Assembly: GCA_000434475.1 (NCBI GenBank)
Contig: FR879616.1
Location: forward strand, 12,013 to 42,277
Direction: 5' to 3'
Source of the DNA: Dialister sp. CAG:486
Lineage (GTDB): Bacteria; Bacillota; Negativicutes; Veillonellales; Dialisteraceae
DNA length: 30,265 nt
The notes beneath the pieces were generated by a model that was not told where the DNA came from, ran no database searches, and saw only the letters and a program-made list of their open reading frames with translations. Position 1 is the stretch's first letter. Each line of letters begins with the position of its first letter. Shown here piece after piece: positions 23,327 to 30,265 of this stretch. Both the position numbers and the translations under genes were made by a program.

Positions 23327-24553
23327 TTATTTTTCGTCCTGCGGGAAAAATTCATCGTGAATCGCCTGTACAGCTTTGGTCAGGTCTTTTCTAAGGATGA
23401 GGCAGGAAATGCTGATCTCCGAGGTGCTGACGATATCGATATTGATACCGGCTCTGCCAAGTGCGCCGAACATACGGGCAGCGACTCCCGGTTTGCCGAG
23501 CATGCCGGCACCTACGACAGAGACTTTGGCCGTGTCGTCATCATAAATGACTTCTTCCACTTTGCCATCGTCTCTCATCTTATCAAGGACTCTCTTGGCA
23601 TCTTCCATATCCGTATCATCGATGGTGAATACGATATCCGTCTTGTCGTCATTGGAATTTCTGACGCTCTGCACGATCATATCGACCGTGATATTGTCTT
23701 CTGCGAGAGCGGAGAAGACGCTGTATGCCACGCCCGGCACATTTCTGAGTCCCAGTACCGCAATTCTAGCTGCATGAGCATCCTGTGCCACGCCTCTGAC
23801 CGTTTCGTTCAAACCTTCCATACATACCTCCCGGATAATCGTTCCTTCATCATTCGTAAATGTGGATCTGACATGGATCGGGATGTGATATTTGATCCCG
23901 AGCTCGACGCTGCGAGGCTGCATGACGCCAGCGCCCAGACGTGCCATTTCCAGCATTTCCGTATTGGTAATTTCTTTCATCTTATGTGCATTCTTCACGA
24001 CACGCGGATCTGCAGAGTATACGCCATCCACATCGGTGAAGATCTCACACATATCTGCATGCATCGCACCTGCGAGTGCCACCGCTGTCGCATCGCTGCC
24101 ACCGCGGCCCAGTGTCGCCACATCGCCATTTTTCATGAGGCCCTGGAAGCCTGCCACGATGACGATCTTGCCTTCTTCCAGCTCCTTGAATACCCGCTCC
24201 GGCTTCACATCATCGATGGTCGCTTTGCCATACGCCCCTCCGGCAATGATGCCTGCCTGCGGGCCTGTGAGCGATACAGCAGGAACGCCAAGCTTTCTGA
24301 AAGTCATCGCCATAAGAGAAATGGAGATCTGCTCACCGGTAGCCAGCAGCATATCCATTTCACGTCCATGATTGATGTCCGATACCTTCGAAGCCAGTGC
24401 CAGGAGATCATCGGTGGTATCGCCCATAGCCGATACCACGATCACGATCTTGTCCCCCGGCTTCCGATCGCGAAGCACACGGTTTGCAATATTCAACATT
24501 TTTTCCGGTGTCGCAACAGAACTTCCGCCGAATTTTTTTACATAAAGTGACAT
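23327..24553 (-). CDS. lysC: Aspartate kinase (LysC), with internal start for a beta subunit
   Basis: A 408-residue aspartate kinase that phosphorylates aspartate, the first step to lysine, methionine, threonine and diaminopimelate. The kinase domain has KKFGGSSVA (6-14), ATGEQISISLMA, and LGRGGSDATAVALAGAM; two ACT regulatory domains follow (IAVLGLRNVPGVAYSVFSAL, and VSVVGAGMLGKPGVAARMFG). Codon 245 is an in-frame ATG at 23821 (MEGLNETVRG) preceded by GGGAGG 5 nt upstream, which would yield a 164-residue ACT-only beta subunit. The alpha length (408) and position of this start match the known Bacillus subtilis aspartokinase II alpha/beta arrangement. No lysine riboswitch is visible in the leader. 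Confidence 0.95.
   Translation of the reverse strand: MSLYVKKFGGSSVATPEKMLNIANRVLRDRKPGDKIVIVVSAMGDTTDDLLALASKVSDINHGREMDMLLATGEQISISLMAMTFRKLGVPAVSLTGPQAGIIAGGAYGKATIDDVKPERVFKELEEGKIVIVAGFQGLMKNGDVATLGRGGSDATAVALAGAMHADMCEIFTDVDGVYSADPRVVKNAHKMKEITNTEMLEMARLGAGVMQPRSVELGIKYHIPIHVRSTFTNDEGTIIREVCMEGLNETVRGVAQDAHAARIAVLGLRNVPGVAYSVFSALAEDNITVDMIVQSVRNSNDDKTDIVFTIDDTDMEDAKRVLDKMRDDGKVEEVIYDDDTAKVSVVGAGMLGKPGVAARMFGALGRAGINIDIVSTSEISISCLILRKDLTKAVQAIHDEFFPQDEK
23819..23832 (-). promoter_or_regulatory. Internal ribosome binding site and start in lysC
   Basis: GGGAGG (23827-23832), 5 nt, then ATG (23819-23821), in frame with lysC at codon 245. The 5-nt spacing and strong Shine-Dalgarno are as good as those of the main gene starts. 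Confidence 0.6.
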
Positions 24554-24720
24554 TTACATCCCTCATTTACGAGTAATCTAGGAAAACAAAGTCTGCCTTC
24601 CCGCTGGAGCAGCCATCGGATTCGTCCGCGCTCCTTCTATACTGTGAAAAGTGTAACATGGAAGAGGCGGCATGTAAAGAAGATAAATAAAAAAAGAGGT
24701 ACAGGTTTCAGCGCAAAGAC

Positions 24721-24798
24721 TAAGCGACTAAGAGACGGAAGAGACTGATAGACTAAGAGACCTTAGATGTCTGATGTCTAAAGTCTCTTAGTCGCTTA
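24721..24798. repeat. 16-bp perfect inverted repeat made of AGTCTCTTAGTC units
   Basis: TAAGCGACTAAGAGAC (24721-24736) and GTCTCTTAGTCGCTTA (24783-24798) pair perfectly. The 46-bp loop contains more of the same short units (GACTAAGAGACC, GATGTCTGATGTCT). The right arm belongs to the repeat kind at 26785-26812 and 28406-28452. Confidence 0.85.
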
Positions 24799-24821
24799 TC
24801 TGAACCCGCCAACCCTAAACT

Positions 24822-24856
24822 AAAATCCTCTCCCCCGAAACGGGGAAGAGGATTTT
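24822..24856 (-). terminator. Terminator of the ABC exporter
   Basis: AAAATCCTCT and AGAGGATTTT arms with CCCC/GGGG extend the stem. It lies about 10 bp past the stop codon and ends in TTTTAG on the minus strand. Confidence 0.7.
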
Positions 24857-24866
24857 ACATGACTCA

Positions 24867-26594
24867 CTATTCATCTTCTTTTTTCTTTTTCTGCGCTTCA
24901 TACAGGGCAAAGTATTTCCCGTGCCTTGCCATCAGTTCGTCATGGCTGCCACGCTCGATCAGGCGTCCGTGGTCAAGAACGTAGATCACATCCGCATTTC
25001 TGACGGTCGAGAGACGGTGTGCAATGATGATTGTCGTGCGGTTTTTCGCAAGCTCATCGAGTGTCTTCTGTACTTTCTTCTCCGTCTGGGTATCAAGGGC
25101 AGATGTCGCTTCATCGAAAATGACGACAGGCGGATTCTTGAGGAAGACGCGAGCGATGGCGATACGCTGCTTCTGCCCGCCGGAAAGCTTCACGCCGCGC
25201 TCGCCGACCTTCGTCTCATAGCCATTCGGAAGCTGTCGGATGAAATCATCCGCCGCTGCCAGACGTGCAGCCTCTTCGATCTCCTCTTTGGTCGCGTTCT
25301 CACGGCCATACGCGATATTCTCTGCGATGGTATCCCCGAAGAGGAAGACATCCTGCTGCACGATACCGATCTTTCTTCGGAGATCCTGCTGGCGGAACGC
25401 GGAAAGCGGATGTCCATCCAGCATGACTTCGCCTTTTGTCGGTTCATAGAAGCGAAGCAGCAGGCTGACGAGCGTACTCTTCCCTGCTCCCGTCTCGCCG
25501 ACGAAAGCCACTGTCTTTCCGGCAGGGATCTCAAAGGCGAGATCATGCAGGATAAGATGCCCCGGATCGTAACCGAAGGATAGATCCCTGAAATCAATAT
25601 CCCCTTTCACATGGGAGAGCATGACAGGCTTTTCCGGATCTTCGATGGACGGCTCGGTGTGCATGATCTCTTCGAAACGGTGGAAGCCGGCCATGCCGCG
25701 CTGGTACACCTCAGCGAGGATCGTCAGACGGAAGACCGGGCGCATGAAGATATTCACATAGAGAAGGAATGCGACGAAATCAGAAAGCGCAAGCGTTCCC
25801 TCATTGATCATCCATCCGCCGGCCAGGATCACCGCTACATTGATGAAGTTGGTGAAAAAATTGATACCACCGGAGAAATACGCGATGAGCTTATTCGAGG
25901 CGAAACGGGTATCCCGGAGCTCTCGGCTCTTCTCTTCAAAACGATCCAGCTCGAAGGCCTCCTGAGCAAAGGCCTTCACAAGGCGGATGCCGGAAAGGCT
26001 TTCTTCTACGCGGGCAGAGACTTCCCCTGCCTTCTTCCGGTTCTCACGAAAGGCGAACTTCATCTGTTTATTCACCTTCACGGTGTGAATGCTCTTCGCA
26101 ATAAGCAGTGCGCCGATGAGGAGGGCAAGCTGCCAGTTCATGACGAACATCACGACCAGCGTCCCCGCCATGATGACGCCGCAGAGGAGAACATCATTCG
26201 GTCCGCGGAAGGAAAGCTCACTGATCTCTGTCACATCGCTTGTGATACGGGAGAGCAGCTGCCCTGTTTTCTCATTATCGAAGTAATGAAAGGAGAGCTT
26301 CTCGATATGAGCAAACAGATCCCGTCGCATGTCGTGTTCGATGGACGCACTCATGACATGCCCATAGTACTGCACCGCATACTGGATCGCAAAATTCAGG
26401 ATGTACAGGACAAGAAGGATCCCTGCGCCGATAAACAGCCGATGCATATCCCCCGCCGGCAGTACGTCATGGATGAGTTCACGGACCACGACCGGAAAGA
26501 TCAGATCCAGTCCGGCCATGACAAACGTCCCTACGATCACCCAGATCAAAATGTGCATGTAGGGACGATAATATTTCATAAATCTTCGTATCAT
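24867..26594 (-). CDS. ABC exporter half-transporter (fused membrane and ATPase domains)
   Basis: A 575-residue half-transporter of the MsbA/LmrA-like type, which works as a dimer in the cytoplasmic membrane. The first 310 residues hold about six membrane segments (for example ILIWVIVGTFVMAGLDLIF). The ATPase domain has Walker A GETGAGKST, signature LSGGQKQRIAIAR, Walker B VVIFDEATSALD and the H-loop IIIAHRLSTV. I chose ATG at 26594 (MIRRFMKYYRPYMH) with GAGGA 5 nt upstream. No partner ABC gene is adjacent, so it may be a homodimer. Substrate (lipid, drug or peptide) cannot be told. Confidence 0.93.
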   Translation of the reverse strand: MIRRFMKYYRPYMHILIWVIVGTFVMAGLDLIFPVVVRELIHDVLPAGDMHRLFIGAGILLVLYILNFAIQYAVQYYGHVMSASIEHDMRRDLFAHIEKLSFHYFDNEKTGQLLSRITSDVTEISELSFRGPNDVLLCGVIMAGTLVVMFVMNWQLALLIGALLIAKSIHTVKVNKQMKFAFRENRKKAGEVSARVEESLSGIRLVKAFAQEAFELDRFEEKSRELRDTRFASNKLIAYFSGGINFFTNFINVAVILAGGWMINEGTLALSDFVAFLLYVNIFMRPVFRLTILAEVYQRGMAGFHRFEEIMHTEPSIEDPEKPVMLSHVKGDIDFRDLSFGYDPGHLILHDLAFEIPAGKTVAFVGETGAGKSTLVSLLLRFYEPTKGEVMLDGHPLSAFRQQDLRRKIGIVQQDVFLFGDTIAENIAYGRENATKEEIEEAARLAAADDFIRQLPNGYETKVGERGVKLSGGQKQRIAIARVFLKNPPVVIFDEATSALDTQTEKKVQKTLDELAKNRTTIIIAHRLSTVRNADVIYVLDHGRLIERGSHDELMARHGKYFALYEAQKKKKEDE

Positions 26595-26689
26595 AGTATC
26601 CTCGTAACTTTCAATAAAAAACAATTTGTTTTTTATTATAGCGCAAAGGGGAAGGGGGTTCAAGGTTAGCCCACGGACCGTGCCGTCCC

Positions 26690-26846
26690 ATTGACTGCAG
26701 TCGAAAGAGGGGAAGCGGGTTCTATGGGGGAGGTGCGGCGCATAAAAATCAGAAGCCAGACATCAGAAGTCAGAAATTTGAAGTCTCCAAGTCTCTTAGT
26801 CTCTTAGTCTTCTACCTGAACCCATCAACCTGAACCCCGAACCTTT
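26690..26846. repeat. Repeat block between the ABC exporter and propeller genes
   Basis: It carries GAAAGAGGGGAAGCGGGTTC, a truncated GCGGCGC repeat (TGCGGCGCATAAAAATCAGA at 26734-26753, missing the closing arm), AGTCTCTTAGTCTCTTAGTC tandem octamers (26789-26810), and GAACC repeats (26818-26842) ending 4 bp before the stop codon of the propeller gene. Confidence 0.75.
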
Positions 26847-28250
26847 TTACTTTTCCCGATCCCAGATGTGCAGCCGATAGGCTCCGAGTAGATCTCCTTC
26901 AGCCGTGACAGCGGGGACTTCGATGCCAGCCACGTAGCGGCCATCGGAGGAGATCGCAAGTGTCTGGAGCGGTCCCTTCGTATGGTACTCATTAAGAAGA
27001 GTCCCGTCAGAAAGACTGATGACTGCTGCTCCATGGGCTTTGTAGTCATGATTTCTTACATTTCTGCCGATCGCCAGCGCAGCTACATCACCGGCGACCC
27101 CGATGGCTTCGATCTCTGCGGGCGCAGTATAGCGGAAGAGATACCTCCCGTCCCTGTCAAAGCCATAGAGACTGTTTCCTGATGGATGAATGACGGGCGC
27201 CGGCAGCTGCCAATTTTCCCGATTGAATGTATTGATGGTACCGAAGAGGACTTTGTCTCCGGAAAAGAGCGCATCACGACCTGCCGCAAAGTAATAGCTG
27301 CCGCCGATCTCCATGACTCTGGAAATGCTGCGCTCCCAGATGGGACGCCCGTCCTCGTCACGAAGGAATCCGCGTCCATCACTCGCCATCACCGCGAGGT
27401 ACTTCCCATCCTCCGAGTAAGAAAGACCGTTCCGGATCGTCGTGGTGCCGAAGGTCTCGACCGGCGGGATCTTTTCGGCATGGAGCAATGTCCCTGTATG
27501 GCTGTCAAGGACATACAGATTTTCATTATAGGTAAGGCCATCGGTCTTTGCCTTGTCGTAATTCGCTGTCGCAAAGGCGAAGCGACCGCTGCTTTCTGAA
27601 ACAGCACCGCAATTCACCCACGCATCCATATTCTCTTTTGCTGGATAGCGCCAGCGCTCTTTCCCGGTCTCATCGAAGGAAATGATGCGGGAAAGGTATG
27701 TCCGCTGCCCCTTCTCATCAAGCGTGAATCGATAGAAAACCGCATATACATGCCCCGCAGCATCCGTCGATATATCGATGGCCGTCGGCTCGGACTGTAT
27801 GTCCGCCTCATACCCTATGAGAGAGTCTCCTCGGAAGGTCCACAGCACATCGCCATTTTTCACATCCATGGCATACATCGTTCCTTCCGGACTTTTCTCC
27901 CCCGCATAGACGACCTTCTCATCCCGGCTCACTGCGATGCCACGGATGAGGCCTGTGCCGACAGAGTGACTCCACAGCTCCTCTCCCTTCTCATCGAAAT
28001 GGATGAGCTCGCCATTCGCTGTACCGACGAGCCAGCCGCCGTCCGACTTCACGTAGAGCACCTTGCCGCTGTCAAAGCCCATGCGGTCATAGTTCCGCCC
28101 TGCCATGTCGCCTAAGGAAATCACATAGGCTGCGTCTGACTCTTTACCAGCAAAGATCTGCCACGGTGTCTTTTTCCCGGTCAGCCAGAAAAGAGCGCTC
28201 CAGGTCAGTGCAAGGAGAAAAAAAATGAGAATTGTTTTGCATCGTTTCAT
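26847..28250 (-). CDS. Membrane-anchored beta-propeller (PQQ/WD-like repeat) protein
   Basis: A 467-residue protein: an N-terminal signal anchor (ILIFFLLALTWSALFWL, residues 7-23) and an extracellular or periplasmic beta-propeller. Repeated blades of the form 'GELIHFDEKGEELWSH' and 'GTMYAMDVKNGDVLWTF', then 'ISFDETGKERWRY' and 'LYVLDSHTGTL', show the PQQ-like pattern in which a beta strand ends in LW. The family is broad, ranging from PQQ-binding-like domains to BamB-like scaffolds; no PQQ-binding residues can be assigned. No clear ribosome binding site precedes the start. It follows ecfT after 234 bp of repeats, so a link to the transporter is only suggested by neighbourhood. Confidence 0.78.
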   Translation of the reverse strand: MKRCKTILIFFLLALTWSALFWLTGKKTPWQIFAGKESDAAYVISLGDMAGRNYDRMGFDSGKVLYVKSDGGWLVGTANGELIHFDEKGEELWSHSVGTGLIRGIAVSRDEKVVYAGEKSPEGTMYAMDVKNGDVLWTFRGDSLIGYEADIQSEPTAIDISTDAAGHVYAVFYRFTLDEKGQRTYLSRIISFDETGKERWRYPAKENMDAWVNCGAVSESSGRFAFATANYDKAKTDGLTYNENLYVLDSHTGTLLHAEKIPPVETFGTTTIRNGLSYSEDGKYLAVMASDGRGFLRDEDGRPIWERSISRVMEIGGSYYFAAGRDALFSGDKVLFGTINTFNRENWQLPAPVIHPSGNSLYGFDRDGRYLFRYTAPAEIEAIGVAGDVAALAIGRNVRNHDYKAHGAAVISLSDGTLLNEYHTKGPLQTLAISSDGRYVAGIEVPAVTAEGDLLGAYRLHIWDREK

Positions 28251-28484
28251 GTTTGGTCACCAGAATAGAGTTCAGGGGTTGCCTCTCATCCCTTGATCGT
28301 TTGCGAAAGAGGGAGGAGCGAGTTCTATGGGTTCAAGAGGTTCAAGGGGGGAAGCGCGGCGCATAAAAATCAGAAGCGCCGCGAAGCATATCTGCTTCAA
28401 ACGCTAGACGTCAAATGTCTGATGTCTATCAGTCTCAAAGTCTATCAGTCTCCTCCAAACCCGCCAACCTGAACCCTGAAACCA
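28251..28484. repeat. Repeat block between propeller gene and ecfT
   Basis: It holds a GAAAGAGGGAGGAGCGAGTTC stretch similar to 26700-26725, a full GCGGCGC hairpin (28356-28382, arms GCGGCGC/GCGCCGC), AGTCTATCAG repeats (28406-28452), and CAACCTGAACCCTGAAACC ending 3 bp before the ecfT stop. Confidence 0.75.
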
Positions 28485-29357
28485 TTATAAATACATCTTC
28501 GCGCAGTCATACACCATGCGGAGCGCGCCGTAGTAGAAGCCCTCTTTGGAAAGCGCATAGAGGATCTTGGCACTGCCGCAGCCCACCGTGAAAAGAAGGA
28601 AGAGCAAAGAGACCCATTTTTCAGACGGCCGCCAGATGTCTGCCCTCCTTCCCTTGGCGAGGAAAAGACCGCGGCTCGTGACGGAAAGGGCCAGCGTCGC
28701 GGAACGGCGAAGGCAGCGGGCCAAGAGGGGCTTCACCATGTGCGGGATGTGCATCAGCACCTGATGCCGTCCCTTTTCACTGCCGCTTCGCAGCTGCAAT
28801 GCGACCATGACTTCGCCTGCTTCCGCAGCAAGTACAGGGAAGAAGCGGATCGCCGTCACCAGCATGAAGGCGGCCTGCGGAGATAGATTCCACGAAGTGA
28901 GCCCCTTCAGCAGCTGGCGCGGATCGCTCGTCCAGCAGACGAGCAGCCCCAGCGTGATCATCGATACCGTACGCATCCCCTGGATGGCGCCGTAGATGAT
29001 GCCTTCCCGATAGATATAGAGACCATTCGTCAGCGCCCCCAAGACAGGAAAGCCGGGAGAGATCAAAGTCACAAGGGGCGTCCGTGGATTCTGCGAAAAG
29101 AAAAGCGCCTGACTGGCGATCGATCCCCAAAGGCCCAATAGGATGAAGATCGCGAGCACCCGCCACTTATAGAAGGGCGTCTTTCCCAGGAAATGAAAAA
29201 CGAGAGTCAGCGTGAAGAGGAAAAAAAGCGTCCTGGCATTGTCCACGATGATCATCATCAGCGCATAGCAAAAGAGGAAGGAGAGCTTCGTCCGTCCATC
29301 GAGACGCATCAGGAAAGAATGGCCATCCCCGCCCTCCCAAAGCTGTCTATAGGACAT
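28485..29357 (-). CDS. ecfT: ECF transporter membrane subunit EcfT (CbiQ-like)
   Basis: A 290-residue membrane protein of the EcfT/CbiQ family, the scaffold subunit that couples energy-coupling-factor ATPases to substrate-binding S components in vitamin, cobalt or nickel uptake. About five to six membrane segments are visible (such as LSFLFCYALMMIIV and VLAIFILLGLWGSI). Coupling-helix-type motifs ALQLRSGS and SRGLF, in the second half, match the Ala-Arg-Gly positions known to contact the ATPase. The start ATG at 29357 lies 11 bp inside the end of the ATPase gene, with GAGGT about 8 nt upstream. No S component is in the window, so the substrate is unknown. Confidence 0.88.
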   Translation of the reverse strand: MSYRQLWEGGDGHSFLMRLDGRTKLSFLFCYALMMIIVDNARTLFFLFTLTLVFHFLGKTPFYKWRVLAIFILLGLWGSIASQALFFSQNPRTPLVTLISPGFPVLGALTNGLYIYREGIIYGAIQGMRTVSMITLGLLVCWTSDPRQLLKGLTSWNLSPQAAFMLVTAIRFFPVLAAEAGEVMVALQLRSGSEKGRHQVLMHIPHMVKPLLARCLRRSATLALSVTSRGLFLAKGRRADIWRPSEKWVSLLFLLFTVGCGSAKILYALSKEGFYYGALRMVYDCAKMYL

Positions 29358-30265
29358 GATCCATCACCTCTTTCACAGAAATACACGGCTCGATGCCCAG
29401 CATTTCCGACAGTGCCAGCATGGGCGGGAGCGCCAGGCCGCCTTCCTCCATCAGCTTTTTATCACTGAAGATCGTATGCGGCGTGCCGCTTGCGAGGAAG
29501 CTTCCCTCTTTCAATAGGAATACCTGATCCGCCAGCTCGCCTGCCAGCTCAATATCATGGGTGCAGAAGAAGATCGTCCGTCCTTCGGAGGCCGCATAGC
29601 GGAGAAGTGCTTTGATATCCGACAGGCTCTTCTGGTCCTGCCCCGTCGTCGGTTCGTCGAGGAGCAAGAGGTCATTATCCTTCCTTGCGAGCATCGCACC
29701 GAAGACGACACGAAGACGCTGCCCCTTGGACAGTGCCAGTGGAAAATCATGACGGTAATGCCATACATGCAGACGGCGAAGAAGGCGATCCAGCTCCTCT
29801 TCCGTGATGGTTTTGTTATTCCACGTCAGCTCATCGATGACAGAGTCCGTAAGCAGCATGAGATCTGCCTCCTGCCGCATATAGCCGATGTGATGGCGCT
29901 GCTTTTCAGCCGGCTTCCCAAGGAGCAGGATCTCTCCCGATGTCGGCGTATCCAGTCCGGATAAAAGGTTCATCAGCGTGGATTTCCCTGCCCCATTGAA
30001 GCCCATGAGCGCATTGATCGTCCCCTTGCGGATCGCAAAAGAGAGTCCGTGAAGCGTTTCCTTCTTCGCGCCCTGATAACGATAGTGGAGATCTCTTCCC
30101 TCGAGTACCACGGGTGCATGGCTTTCTTTTTTCTCTCGCAAGATATGCGGCGCAAAGGAGATACCGTTCTTTCGGATCTCCTCCGCCGTCTCTTTCACAT
30201 GCCCCGAAAGATAAGGAAGGTGCAGGAAGCGGCCGAGCTTCACCGCCTGCGGCTCCCCCCCCCCC
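29347..30265 (-). CDS. Double-domain ECF-type ATPase, C-terminal half (partial, runs off the edge)
   Basis: An ABC ATPase domain: Walker A GFNGAGKST, signature LSKGQRLRVVFGA (LSKGQ in place of LSGGQ), Walker B DLLLLDEPTT, H-loop FFCTHD. The coding frame stays open through the last base and has no start with a ribosome binding site, so the GTG at 30243 is probably an internal valine (frame reads EPQAVKLGRFLHLPYL). That linker resembles the junction of two-domain ECF ATPases, so this is the second ABC half of a fused protein. It overlaps ecfT by 11 bp, giving a coupled ecfA-ecfT pair. Confidence 0.85.
   Translation of the reverse strand, partial: GGGEPQAVKLGRFLHLPYLSGHVKETAEEIRKNGISFAPHILREKKESHAPVVLEGRDLHYRYQGAKKETLHGLSFAIRKGTINALMGFNGAGKSTLMNLLSGLDTPTSGEILLLGKPAEKQRHHIGYMRQEADLMLLTDSVIDELTWNNKTITEEELDRLLRRLHVWHYRHDFPLALSKGQRLRVVFGAMLARKDNDLLLLDEPTTGQDQKSLSDIKALLRYAASEGRTIFFCTHDIELAGELADQVFLLKEGSFLASGTPHTIFSDKKLMEEGGLALPPMLALSEMLGIEPCISVKEVMDHVL
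30255..30265. other. Poly-C run at the window end
   Basis: Eleven consecutive C (11 G on the minus strand) form the last bases, inside the ATPase frame, where they would encode Gly-rich residues. Such a run at a contig end is often an assembly or sequencing artefact. Confidence 0.5.

Larger units (their letters stand above)
24554..24866. other. Upstream region of lysC and repeat block
   Basis: It holds the lysC leader (a short AGGAAAACA motif at 24580-24588), a TAAGCGACTAAGAGAC inverted repeat (24721-24798), and the terminator of the ABC exporter. No gene is supported. Confidence 0.6.

Noticed and set aside
24554..24660. Lysine riboswitch in the lysC leader
   Set aside because: The leader is short (about 100 nt) and lacks the multi-stem lysine riboswitch layout and terminator.
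29347..30243. GTG at 30243 as the true start of the ATPase gene
   Set aside because: The frame is open beyond it to the edge, no ribosome binding site is present, and the residues upstream fit a linker in a two-domain ATPase.
1..30265. tRNA or rRNA genes
   Set aside because: No cloverleaf-like sequence or rRNA-like conserved stretch was seen; a tRNA search tool would be needed to exclude a degenerate one.

Overview
The window looks like one contig from a Gram-positive-type or diderm member of the Firmicutes (Bacillota). My best guess is a Negativicutes such as a Dialister or Megasphaera relative. This is inferred from gene content (RecD2, ComF, a 408-residue LysC with an internal start, a TGS-domain uridine-kinase-like protein, rubrerythrin, ECF transporter parts), strong AGGAGG ribosome binding sites and a roughly 50% GC impression. 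No rRNA, tRNA, CRISPR array, phage or transposase gene was found. All recognised genes lie on the minus strand except rubrerythrin.

Layout. 1-3700: two tandem paralogous NhaD/CitMHS-type ion transporters; the second is preceded by a 47-codon leader ORF. 3890-5890: a DUF47 (PhoU-like) plus PiT phosphate uptake pair, ending in a 167-bp inverted-repeat element and a terminator. 6147-6903: a self-contained rubrerythrin unit with a near-consensus promoter, three stacked palindromes and a terminator. 6904-7670: repeat-rich spacer. 7679-8650: glpX. 8908-11230: comF, an unknown gene and an unknown methyltransferase. 11231-11903: second repeat-rich spacer, with a second 167-bp element. 11904-16057: recD2, chorismate mutase and proS, tightly packed. 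16271-18641: a YbjN protein and a TGS/uridine-kinase-like protein. 18939-19898: gluQ. 20122-23092: an M16C metallopeptidase broken by an exact 43-bp tandem duplication. 23327-24553: lysC. 24867-26594: ABC exporter half-transporter. 26847-28250: membrane-anchored beta-propeller protein. 28485-30265: ecfT and the C-terminal half of a double ECF ATPase, running off the edge.

The genes are mostly housekeeping: ion and phosphate transport, peroxide defence, gluconeogenesis, tRNA charging and modification, DNA repair and amino-acid synthesis. The unusual content is between the genes. Spacers are filled with several dispersed repeat families: a 167-bp hairpin element with compensatory changes, a GCGGCGC hairpin family, a 'TCATTTCGAGC' family, and short 7-8 bp tandem repeats that sit just downstream of stop codons. 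Eight intrinsic terminators and several promoters can also be read. The observations I rate highest are the 43-bp frameshifting duplication, the 167-bp element, the 3'-end heptamer repeats, the rubrerythrin control region and the internal lysC start.
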